NCBI GenBank assembly: GCA_030609865.1
Contig: JAUWSZ010000199.1
Span: 1-5,823 of the forward strand
Direction of reading: 5' to 3'
From: a bacterium
GTDB lineage: Bacteria; Desulfobacterota; DSWW01
Length of the DNA stretch: 5,823 bases
Part shown: in pieces, positions 1 to 5,729 of the stretch
How the letters are laid out: every line of letters begins with the position of its first letter
Position numbering within the stretch: position 1 is the first letter of the stretch
Program-made: the position numbers and the translations under genes
The notes under the pieces: model-generated
What the model saw: only the letters and a program-made list of their open reading frames with translations
What the model was told of the DNA's origin: nothing
Databases searched by the model: none

Positions 1-213
1 CGAGAGGCCGCGCCGGAGCGTGATCAGCCGGACCCCTCGGCGGCTGATATGTCTCGCAGCCTTCACGCCCCCTCCACCCAGAGAGGCGAGCTGGGCCGGT
101 GTCGCTCCCTTGACGATGACTTGATCCGGTGCGTAGTTCTGAGCCGGGACGGCGCCGGTGCTGCCCAGTACGAGCACCATGGCGAGAAGGCTTATGTAAA
201 AGACCCGTTTCAT
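1..213 (-). CDS. Secreted protein, N-terminal fragment; probable S8 (subtilase) propeptide
   Basis: The first 71 codons of a minus-strand gene run off the left edge of the window. The start is ATG at 213-211, preceded by an AGGAGG Shine-Dalgarno 8 nt upstream. An ATG 5 nt further up (218-216) meets a stop at once and is excluded. The N-terminus is a classical Sec signal peptide: basic residues MKR, a hydrophobic stretch at about residues 4-20, and a likely signal peptidase I site after VPA (residue 24). The mature start, with APDQVIVK at residues 28-35 and later GVRLITLRRGLS at 60-71, resembles the short propeptide of secreted subtilisin-like proteases, which often read EVIVKFK and then an L-V-L strand. 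No catalytic domain is visible, so the protease call is an inference and another secreted or surface protein remains possible. The gene lies 36 bp downstream of the CPBP membrane-protein gene on the same strand and is probably co-transcribed with it. Confidence 0.65.
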   Translation of the reverse strand, partial: MKRVFYISLLAMVLVLGSTGAVPAQNYAPDQVIVKGATPAQLASLGGGGVKAARHISRRGVRLITLRRGLS

Positions 214-249
214 CTCATGTCCCTCCTAGGTTGGGTTCTCCAGGTGTTT

Positions 250-882
250 TCACCAAAACGGGATCGATCCTTTGTTTCCGATAGCGATGTAGACTTCCAG
301 AGCGAATCCGAGCAGCCAGTGCACGTAGACGCCGTACCAAACCGAACCGCTCCTTCTGGCCAGGTAGCCCAGGAGCAGGGCAAACGGAAAGGATCCGTAC
401 ATCTCCACCAGCGGCTTGTGCATGTGCGTGACGGCGCACAGGGTGGCCTGAATCAGGTTCGCCGCCGGGCCGAAGGCTTCGTACAGCGGGAACAGCAGAA
501 AGCCCCGAAACAGGAATTCCCAGCCGATGAGCGTCCTTAGTCTCCCCCATTCCCCCAGCAGGACGGCCCCTGCGTCCCCTGTGCCCCACTTCGGGGCAGA
601 GTAGTAGAACTGCATGGCCGGCACCCTGGCAAACAGGAAGCAGGATAAGAGGACGGCGATCGAAGCCAGGAACGAAAGCCATAGCCCCTTCCGCCAGTTT
701 CCGATGCCAAGGCCATTATGTAATGGATTCATCCTCAGCAGGAGAAGGATCAGCACCGGGAACGTCAGATGGGCGACCAGCGGGTGCTTCAGGGGGCCGG
801 GGATGTGAGAATTCGCCGGGAGGGTCAGGCAGATGAAGAACCCGGTGAACACAACGGAAGCGACGACCAGCGATCGGTTCAT
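250..882 (-). CDS. CPBP-family intramembrane protein (CAAX protease/bacteriocin-processing type), variant active site
   Basis: This 210-residue integral membrane protein belongs to the CPBP (Abi/Rce1-like) family, whose founding members are intramembrane glutamic metalloproteases that cut prenylated proteins or peptides. Hydrophobic segments lie near residues 5-22, 38-50, 66-86, 118-132, 141-152, 166-175 and 182-202. Family motif 1 is WEFLFRG at 121-127, with Glu122 and Arg126. Motif 2 is the His pair in VTHMHKP (His153, His155). The last conserved His is His188 in VHWLLGF. The usual first Glu of EExxxR is replaced by Trp121; as I recall this W-E-F-x-F-R form recurs in a CPBP subgroup, so it may be a natural subfamily rather than decay. 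A GTG at 891 would add three residues, but it overlaps the GAGG Shine-Dalgarno that sits 8 nt before ATG 882, so ATG 882 is preferred. The substrate is unknown. The next gene in the unit encodes an exported protein, which may be functionally linked. Confidence 0.85.
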   Translation of the reverse strand: MNRSLVVASVVFTGFFICLTLPANSHIPGPLKHPLVAHLTFPVLILLLLRMNPLHNGLGIGNWRKGLWLSFLASIAVLLSCFLFARVPAMQFYYSAPKWGTGDAGAVLLGEWGRLRTLIGWEFLFRGFLLFPLYEAFGPAANLIQATLCAVTHMHKPLVEMYGSFPFALLLGYLARRSGSVWYGVYVHWLLGFALEVYIAIGNKGSIPFW

Positions 883-1031
883 GGGGGGCACCTCATCCCG
901 GACAGCAGAGGCGGTGAGAGGTTGTTCGGTCCCGTGCCCAGGGCCTGCGTCCCTGTAGCGTCAGGTTTTTGGTTTTCAAAGAGCCGTACCGATCTTCGCA
1001 GCCGCTGAGCACGGAAATTTGTCCACCTATA

Positions 1032-1061
1032 ATGATATTTCATCTTGCACCGGTTCGTCAA
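1032..1061 (-). promoter_or_regulatory. Candidate sigma70-type promoter for the CPBP/secreted-protein unit
   Basis: Read on the minus strand, TTGACG (1061-1056) and TATCAT (1037-1032) are separated by 18 bp. Each hexamer matches five of six consensus positions. It would start transcription near 1025, giving a leader of about 140 nt before ATG 882. It lies in the 204-bp gap behind the glycosyltransferase gene, so it would separate this unit from the regulator-glycosyltransferase unit. The rest of that gap (about 883-1031 and 1062-1086) contains no convincing gene, RNA or terminator. Confidence 0.45.
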
Positions 1062-1086
1062 ATCGTGATGTCGGGGCCCCGTCCGG

Positions 1087-1779
1087 CTACCCTGAAAAGA
1101 AACGATGCCTGATCAAGGCCCAGAGGGTGGGAAACGCATCCTTCCAGGTGATCTTCTTCCCTTCCGAGTAATCTCGACCGCTGTAGGAGATCGGGGTCTC
1201 GTAGACACGGTAGCCCGCCCTCGCGATCTTGACGGTCATTTCCGCCTCGATGGCAAAGCCATCGGAGGTGAAGGTCAGGTTCTTGATGACCTCGGATCGG
1301 AACACCTTGTAGCAGGTTTCCATGTCCGATAGATTCAAGTTTGTTAACATGTTAGAGATCAGGGTGAGGACTTTGTTCCCTACATAGTGCCAGAAGAACA
1401 GGACACGATGCGGCCCGCCCAGGAACCGTGAGCCGTAGACAACATCTGCCCTTCCGTCGAGGATCGGCTTCAACAGAGCGGAATAATCCTGCGGATCGTA
1501 CTCCAGGTCTGCATCCTGAATGATCACGATGTCCCCCTCCGCCTCACGAAATCCGGTGCGCAGGGCGGCCCCCTTCCCCCGGTTCCGGTCGTGGAAAAAG
1601 ACCCGCACCCCCTCCCGCGGGTGTTGGGCCATGTCTTTCAGATACTCGCGCGTCCCGTCGGTGGAGCCATCGTCCACGATCAGGATTTCCTTGTCGAAAG
1701 ATACACGGGCGACGTTCTCCAGGACGGTGGGAAGTGTCGCGCGCTCGTTGAACACCGGGATGACAATCGATAGCCTCAT
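1087..1779 (-). CDS. Family 2 glycosyltransferase, DPM1-like (polyprenyl-phosphate sugar transferase type)
   Basis: This 230-residue cytosolic or membrane-peripheral GT-A fold enzyme probably moves a sugar from a nucleotide-sugar donor to a polyprenyl phosphate or glycan acceptor. The fold is read from the N-terminal strand LSIVIPVFNE (3-12), the nucleotide-binding IVDDGSTDGT (34-43, Asp36/Asp37), NRGKGAALRTG (66-76) and the metal-binding QDADLEYDP (88-96, Asp89/Asp91). The SDMETCYKVFR block (151-161) and the GFAIEAEMTVKIARAGYRVYE segment (174-194) match the dolichyl-phosphate-mannose-synthase-like subgroup. The length is typical of the single-domain form, and there is no C-terminal membrane anchor of the GtrB or ArnC kind. 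The start is ATG 1779, with an AGGAG Shine-Dalgarno (1785-1789) that overlaps the TAG stop of the upstream regulator gene. That arrangement suggests translational coupling. Donor and acceptor cannot be told from sequence. Confidence 0.9.
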   Translation of the reverse strand: MRLSIVIPVFNERATLPTVLENVARVSFDKEILIVDDGSTDGTREYLKDMAQHPREGVRVFFHDRNRGKGAALRTGFREAEGDIVIIQDADLEYDPQDYSALLKPILDGRADVVYGSRFLGGPHRVLFFWHYVGNKVLTLISNMLTNLNLSDMETCYKVFRSEVIKNLTFTSDGFAIEAEMTVKIARAGYRVYETPISYSGRDYSEGKKITWKDAFPTLWALIRHRFFSG

Positions 1780-1787
1780 GTTTGCTC

Positions 1788-2492
1788 CTAGTCTATGGGA
1801 TCGTTGCCGAGCGCGAGCGCCAGCAGGCCCTGCCGGTCCAGGAGTTCCACCCGCCTGCTCTCCACTCGTATCAGACCGAGGCGGGTCATCTTCTGGAACG
1901 TCCGTGAGAGGGTCTCCGGCGTGGTTCCGAGCTGGCTGGCCAGTTGCGCCTTGGTGACTCGCAATCGCGCCACGCCTTCCTCGCCTTCCCCGGAAGACTC
2001 CTCCGCCATCTCCAGGAGGGCCTCACTCAGCCGTGAAGCGACCTCCTTCAGGGACAACTGCTCGATTTTCTGGGCGAACTTGCGGAGCCGCATCGACAGG
2101 GTGGCCAGCATATTCAACAAGATCTGCGGATGTCGAGAGGCCAGGTCCAGAAACCGGGACCGGGGAAAATAGAGGAGGTCGCTTTTCTTCAACGTTTCCG
2201 CGAAAGCGGGGAATTCCTTGCCGCTGAAGACCGGCACCTCGCCCACCGGCTCTCCCGGCCCGAAGATGTGCAGGATGTGTTCTTTGCCGTCCGGCGAGAT
2301 CTTGAAGACCTTGACGCTTCCGGCGAGGATGAGATAGAACCCCTCGGCCTTGTCCCCCTCATCGAACAAGGTGGCCTTCTTCCCGAGATGCCTCTCCATG
2401 GCGATCTCGAGCAGAGCGTCTCGGTCGCTGTCGGGGATGCCCTCGAAAAGAGCGGACTGACTCAAGACCTCTTTCCGTGTTTCCTGACGCAT
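1788..2492 (-). CDS. Crp/Fnr-family transcription regulator with FNR-like recognition helix, no Fe-S cysteines
   Basis: A 234-residue Crp/Fnr-type regulator. An N-terminal cyclic-nucleotide-like beta-roll sensor domain spans about residues 10-120, with GFYLILAGSVKVFK at 51-64 and GPGEPVGEVPVFSG at 78-91. A long dimerisation helix (about 121-165) leads to a C-terminal winged helix-turn-helix (about 175-222). The recognition helix reads TPETLSR (191-197). Its Glu193, Ser196 and Arg197 correspond to the FNR residues that read a TTGAT-type half-site. The cAMP-binding Arg expected after the GE-loop is absent (KEFPAFAET, 92-100), and the protein has no cysteine, so neither cAMP binding nor an FNR-type [4Fe-4S] cluster is supported; the ligand is unknown. 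An upstream in-frame ATG at 2561 lacks a Shine-Dalgarno and lies within the -35 region of a good promoter. ATG 2492 has a GGAGGAG Shine-Dalgarno, though 12 nt away. The gene leads a unit with the glycosyltransferase and is divergent from top6BA. Confidence 0.88.
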   Translation of the reverse strand: MRQETRKEVLSQSALFEGIPDSDRDALLEIAMERHLGKKATLFDEGDKAEGFYLILAGSVKVFKISPDGKEHILHIFGPGEPVGEVPVFSGKEFPAFAETLKKSDLLYFPRSRFLDLASRHPQILLNMLATLSMRLRKFAQKIEQLSLKEVASRLSEALLEMAEESSGEGEEGVARLRVTKAQLASQLGTTPETLSRTFQKMTRLGLIRVESRRVELLDRQGLLALALGNDPID

Positions 2493-2504
2493 CGGTCTTT
2501 CGAA

Positions 2505-2511
2505 CTCCTCC
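2505..2511 (-). promoter_or_regulatory. Ribosome binding site deciding the start of the Crp/Fnr gene
   Basis: GGAGGAG on the minus strand lies 12 nt before ATG 2492. The spacing is longer than ideal, but this is the only strong Shine-Dalgarno near any in-frame start. It favours ATG 2492 over the longer ATG 2561 form. Confidence 0.5.
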
Positions 2512-2538
2512 GGTGGGCGGTTAATGAGGTGAGTTTTC

Positions 2539-2566
2539 AGGATATCTAAAGGAAAGCACATGTCAA
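2539..2566 (-). promoter_or_regulatory. Candidate sigma70-type promoter of the Crp/Fnr-glycosyltransferase unit
   Basis: On the minus strand a perfect -35 TTGACA (2566-2561) is followed after 16 bp by TATCCT (2544-2539, four of six). Transcription would start near 2532, leaving a leader of about 40 nt that contains the GGAGGAG site. The upstream ATG at 2561-2559 falls just downstream of the -35 hexamer and so would not be transcribed from here. Confidence 0.55.
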
Positions 2567-2584
2567 ATCAGGCCGTTGCTTTTC

Positions 2585-2613
2585 TTGAAAACAGGGGATG
2601 ATTGAAGTATACA
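2585..2613 (+). promoter_or_regulatory. Candidate sigma70-type promoter of the top6BA operon
   Basis: TTGAAA (2585-2590, five of six) and TATACA (2608-2613, four of six) are separated by an ideal 17 bp. Transcription would start around 2620, making a 5' leader of roughly 218 nt before the TTG start at 2838. The heptamer foldback at 2652-2790 lies inside that leader. The -35 element is 18 bp from the -35 of the divergent regulator promoter, so the two are back to back and could share a regulator site. I see no clear FNR or CRP palindrome between them. Confidence 0.5.
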
Positions 2614-2651
2614 AATGAGCCACGTCGGCACATGGCGATCCGGAGTCAGGC

Positions 2652-2790
2652 TCCGTGCCCGAAGATAGCCGTTAGCCATTAGCTCTTAGCTGTTAGCTCC
2701 CCGCCACCATCCCTGCACACTGGCCGCCGAGGGGTGGGGGGTAGGGAGCTAATAGCTAAAGGCTAACAGCTAACAGCCAAGAGGCACGGA
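2652..2790. repeat. Large imperfect foldback built from TTAGC-core heptamers
   Basis: The left arm (2664-2698) is five 7-bp units: GATAGCC, GTTAGCC, ATTAGCT, CTTAGCT, GTTAGCT. The right arm (2747-2781) is their inverted counterpart: AGCTAAT, AGCTAAA, GGCTAAC, AGCTAAC and a degraded AGCCAAG. Pairing is strongest at the inner end, where 2686-2701 pairs with 2744-2759 over 16 bp with a single G-U. Several outer mismatches fall at the variable unit boundaries. An outer 8-bp inverted repeat, TCCGTGCC (2652-2659) and GGCACGGA (2783-2790), encloses the arms. The loop of about 42 nt (2702-2743) is GC-rich and carries no ORF. It may be an intergenic repeat element, a MITE-like foldback or a leader hairpin controlling top6BA. 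It has no U-tract and so is not a typical intrinsic terminator. Confidence 0.8.
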
Positions 2791-2826
2791 CTACGCCCCG
2801 TACCCGACAGCCACTCGCCACTAAAC

Positions 2827-2831
2827 AGGGA
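2827..2831 (+). promoter_or_regulatory. Ribosome binding site for the TTG start of top6B
   Basis: AGGGA lies 6 nt before the TTG codon at 2838. It is the main support for starting top6B at this non-ATG codon and thus for translating the basic N-terminal tail. Confidence 0.55.
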
Positions 2832-2837
2832 TAGCAC

Positions 2838-4598
2838 TTGAAAAAAACCAAGAATACGAGAACGAAGGCAAGGAAGAAGACCGGGAAGGCATCCCAGCCC
2901 CTGTCCAAGGGGACCGAAACCTCCTCGTCACGCAAGACCGCGGGAAGAAGAGCCGCCGGAAAGGGCAAAGCAGCGGGGCCGGCGGCAACGAAGAAGAAGG
3001 GGAAGGTGGCCGGAGCCGGGCAGCCAAGAAAGGGGAAGGCTGTCAAAGGGGGGACCACGGCCCAGGATCTTGCGTTGCGCCAGCGGGAGATCTCGGTCTC
3101 CGAGTTCTTCACGAAGAACCGGCACCTTCTCGGCTTCGACAACCCCCGGCGTGCCCTGCTCGCAGCCGTCAAGGAGGCGGTGGACAACTCGCTGGACGCT
3201 TGTGAGGAGTCAGGACGGCTGCCCGAAATCTCGGTGGAGCTCCGGGAGGTGGCAGAGGACCGCATCCGGATCATCGTAGAGGACAACGGACCCGGAATCG
3301 TCCGGGCCCAGATACCCAAGATTTTCGGCAATCTCCTTTACGGGTCGAAATTCCATGCCCTGAAACAGACGAGGGGACAGCAGGGCATCGGCATCTCGGC
3401 GGCCGGCATGTATGGGCAGCTCACGACCGGCAAGCCGGTGGCCGTCACGTCCCGTTCCCGACCGGGCGGACCGGCCCACTACTATGAGATCCAGATCGAC
3501 ACCCAGAAGAACCAGCCGATCATCCTCAAGGAGTCGGAAGCAGAATGGGATCACCCGGCCAGGGGCACCCGGGTGGAGATTGAGCTGGAGGGGCGGTACC
3601 AGAAGGGCCGGCATTCCGTGGATGCCTACCTCCAACAAGCGGCCCTCGCCAACCCGCACGTGGACATCCGTTACCTTCCCCCCAATGGGGAGGAGACGCG
3701 GTTTGCGCGGGTTGTGGACCAGTTGCCCGAAGAGCCGAAGGAGATCAAGCCGCACCCAAACGGCGTGGAACTCGGGGTCCTGCAGACCCTGCTCAAGGCG
3801 GCAAAGGGGAGACGCCTGGCCGGCTTCCTTTCCGATGCCTTCTGCCGGGTCAGTCCTCGTGTCGCCCAGGAGATCATCGCCCAAGGGGATCTCAAGAAGG
3901 ATGCGAAGTGCCACCTGCTCCGGCCCGAAGAGGTTGAACGGCTGTTCGCCGCCATGGGCCGGACCAAGCTGATGGCCCCGCCGACAGACTGTTTGTCTCC
4001 CATCGGCGAACCCCTGATTTTACAGAGCCTGGGCGAACAGGTGGAGGCGGACTTCTACACCGCCGTATCGCGCAGACCGAGTGTGTATCGAGGCAACCCG
4101 TTCCTCGTGGAGGCGGGGCTCGCCTATGGGGGCGACCTGCCCGCGGACCAGCTCGTTGCCCTGCTCCGGTTTGCCAACCGCGTTCCCTTGTTGTTTCAGC
4201 AGTCCGCATGCGCGATCAGCGACGCCGTGGTCCGGACCGACTGGCGCTCCTACGGGCTTTCCCAGAGCAAGGGCGCCCTGCCGAGCGGGCCCGCAGTCCT
4301 CCTCGTGCACGTAGCCTCCGTGTGGGTCCCCTTCACCTCGGAGAGCAAGGAGGCGGTGGCGGATTACGATGAAATCGTTCGCGAGATACGCCTGGCCCTG
4401 CAGGAATGTGGACGGAAGCTGGGTGTGTTTGTCAAGCGCCGCAAGCGGGAGGCCGAGGCGGAGAGGAAACGATCCTACATCGAGAAGTACATCCCTACCA
4501 TCGGGGAAGCCCTGCAGGAGATCCTGTCCTTCAACCAGACGAAACGGACGCGTCTGGAGAACAAGCTCAAAGACCTGCTGGAAAGGAGCCGGCAATGA
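2838..4598 (+). CDS. top6B: DNA topoisomerase VI subunit B (ATPase) with histone H1-like basic tail
   Basis: This is the ATPase subunit of type IIB topoisomerase VI, an A2B2 enzyme that passes one duplex through another to relax supercoils and decatenate DNA. Residues 1-75 are a low-complexity tail with 18 Lys, 6 Arg and one acidic residue. The GHKL domain (about 80-255) has the N-box EAVDNSLDA (Glu113, Asn117), VEDNGPGI (Asp149, Gly151, Gly153) and the ATP-lid GQQGIGIS (180-187). A helix-two-turn-helix region (about 310-375) includes LGVLQTLLKAAKGRRLAGFL. The transducer (about 385-540) carries the switch lysine Lys478 in SQSKGALP and ends in a long basic helix. At 586 residues it resembles archaeal homologues (about 530-620), although its core is near 510. 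TTG 2838 follows AGGGA by 6 nt, and there is no in-frame ATG before residue 191. GTG 3006 or TTG 3075 would shorten or remove the tail. The tail uses AAG for 14 of 18 lysines, as expected for GC-rich coding sequence. The stop overlaps the top6A start. Confidence 0.96.
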   Translation: MKKTKNTRTKARKKTGKASQPLSKGTETSSSRKTAGRRAAGKGKAAGPAATKKKGKVAGAGQPRKGKAVKGGTTAQDLALRQREISVSEFFTKNRHLLGFDNPRRALLAAVKEAVDNSLDACEESGRLPEISVELREVAEDRIRIIVEDNGPGIVRAQIPKIFGNLLYGSKFHALKQTRGQQGIGISAAGMYGQLTTGKPVAVTSRSRPGGPAHYYEIQIDTQKNQPIILKESEAEWDHPARGTRVEIELEGRYQKGRHSVDAYLQQAALANPHVDIRYLPPNGEETRFARVVDQLPEEPKEIKPHPNGVELGVLQTLLKAAKGRRLAGFLSDAFCRVSPRVAQEIIAQGDLKKDAKCHLLRPEEVERLFAAMGRTKLMAPPTDCLSPIGEPLILQSLGEQVEADFYTAVSRRPSVYRGNPFLVEAGLAYGGDLPADQLVALLRFANRVPLLFQQSACAISDAVVRTDWRSYGLSQSKGALPSGPAVLLVHVASVWVPFTSESKEAVADYDEIVREIRLALQECGRKLGVFVKRRKREAEAERKRSYIEKYIPTIGEALQEILSFNQTKRTRLENKLKDLLERSRQ

Positions 4599-5677
4599 CC
4601 GTGTTGACGAAACGAATCCGAAGCAGTGCCGAACAGATCCAGAAGGACATCATGCGGGCCCGAAAGCCCTCCCTCCAGCTCCCGGTTCGGTCGCTGCAGA
4701 ATGTCCAGTACAGCCGCCGGAAAGGGTTCTTTGCCCTGGGCAAGAAGCGGAAGGCAAGGACCCTGACGGTCAACACGGTGAAGACCTTTGCGCAGACCCT
4801 CAAGATGATCGCCACCTCGAAGACCCTGGTGGACACCAAGGAGATCGCCACCAAGCGGGAGATGTACTACATCTCGAAGAACTGGGGGGAAGCCCGTTTC
4901 CTCGAGCAGGATGAATCCGATTCCATCATGGACGACGTGGAGGCCTTCTTTCTGGTCAACCGAGAGCAGCTTGGTTTCATCCCGGAGGAGAAGGGAGGAG
5001 ACGTTGCCGGCCGCCTGGTCATCAAGGACAGGGACCCGGTCACGGAGAAGGTCCTGCGGATCGATTGCACACGCTTTGGGTCCGGGGCCTATTCGATCCC
5101 GATCTCTGTGGAGGACCTGGGCTTCGAGACCAAGGCCCGGTTCATCCTGGCCATCGAGACGGCCGGTATGTTCCAGCGGCTCGTGAAGCACCGGTTCTGG
5201 GCAAAGTACAACTGCATCCTGATCTCACTCGGCGGGGTGCCCACCCGTGCGTGTCGGCGGTTCATCCGAAGGCTGAGCGATACATGCAAATTGCCCGTCT
5301 ACGCCTTTATGGACGGCGACCCTTACGGGTACTGCAACATCTACCGGACCCTCAAGGTCGGCTCCGGGAATGCGGCGCACATCAACGAGTACTTCTGTGT
5401 GCCGAAGGTAACCTTCCTCGGCGTGACGCCTCAGGATATACTCGACTACAAGCTCCCGACCCACCCCCTGAAGGAGGTGGACATCAAGCGGGCCAGAGAC
5501 GCCCTCAAGAACGATCCCTTCATCCGGAACCATCCTCCCTGGCAGAAGTCTCTCGAGCACATGCTGGAGATGGGTGTGCGCGTGGAGCAACAGGCCTTTG
5601 CTGCGCACGGGCTCAATCACGTCCTGGAGGTCTACCTGCCGGAGAAGTTGAAGCACACGGGTCTCTTTCTTCCCTAG
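4595..5677 (+). CDS. top6A: DNA topoisomerase VI subunit A (Spo11-like DNA-cleaving subunit)
   Basis: This is the cleavage subunit of topoisomerase VI (360 residues) and a homologue of Spo11. It makes a transient double-strand break with 5' phosphotyrosyl links. The winged-helix CAP domain (about 60-150) carries KREMYYISKNW (87-97); by comparison with Spo11 the second tyrosine, Tyr92, is the likely nucleophile. The Toprim domain (about 180-345) has Glu188 in AIETAGMFQRL, the strand ILISLGGVPTRACRRF (208-223), and the metal-binding FMDGDPYGYCNIY (238-250, Asp240, Asp242). The C-terminal segment includes VTPQDILDYKLPTHPL (277-292) and EVYLPEKL (345-352). The length is close to archaeal TopoVI-A (about 370-390). 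The frame is open 63 codons further upstream inside top6B, but ATG 4595 is the true start: it follows AAGGAG (4583-4588) by 6 nt and forms an ATGA overlap with the top6B stop. That implies coupled, stoichiometric synthesis. No fusion, frameshift or missing catalytic residue is seen. Confidence 0.97.
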   Translation: MTVLTKRIRSSAEQIQKDIMRARKPSLQLPVRSLQNVQYSRRKGFFALGKKRKARTLTVNTVKTFAQTLKMIATSKTLVDTKEIATKREMYYISKNWGEARFLEQDESDSIMDDVEAFFLVNREQLGFIPEEKGGDVAGRLVIKDRDPVTEKVLRIDCTRFGSGAYSIPISVEDLGFETKARFILAIETAGMFQRLVKHRFWAKYNCILISLGGVPTRACRRFIRRLSDTCKLPVYAFMDGDPYGYCNIYRTLKVGSGNAAHINEYFCVPKVTFLGVTPQDILDYKLPTHPLKEVDIKRARDALKNDPFIRNHPPWQKSLEHMLEMGVRVEQQAFAAHGLNHVLEVYLPEKLKHTGLFLP

Positions 5678-5729
5678 TGGGGTGACTTGGAAATATCGCT
5701 ATGTTTCACGGGATGCTCGCAGTTCGGTA

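Noticed and set aside
1028..1033. A perfect TATAAT on the plus strand as a promoter.
   Set aside because: There is no matching -35 at the right distance and no plus-strand gene downstream. The minus-strand reading of the same region gives a better promoter.
879..1061. A 60-codon minus-strand reading frame ending with an ATGA overlap at the CPBP start.
   Set aside because: It would start at TTG inside the -35 hexamer of the promoter candidate, has no Shine-Dalgarno, and its Arg-rich composition looks random. The internal ATG also lacks a ribosome site.
1068..1086. GC palindrome CGGGGCCCCG downstream of the glycosyltransferase as a possible terminator.
   Set aside because: It has no loop and no following T-tract on the minus strand, so an intrinsic terminator is not supported.
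2601..2616. Possible FNR-like palindrome around TTGAAGTATACAA in the top6BA promoter.
   Set aside because: Only three outer base pairs are symmetric and it lacks the TTGAT/ATCAA halves, so it is not a credible operator.
2664..2781. The heptamer repeats as a CRISPR array or attachment site.
   Set aside because: The units are 7 bp, contiguous without spacers, and arranged as inverted arms, which fits neither.
3210..3914. A 234-codon open frame antisense to top6B, plus other long antisense frames such as 2130-2549, 4020-4595 and 4475-5191.
   Set aside because: GC-rich genes routinely leave long open frames on the opposite strand. These lie wholly inside strongly supported genes and show no family features.
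5065..5685. A 206-codon plus-strand frame overlapping the second half of top6A.
   Set aside because: It is out of frame with a gene whose catalytic motifs are all conserved, and its protein is Arg/Pro/Gly-rich shadow sequence.
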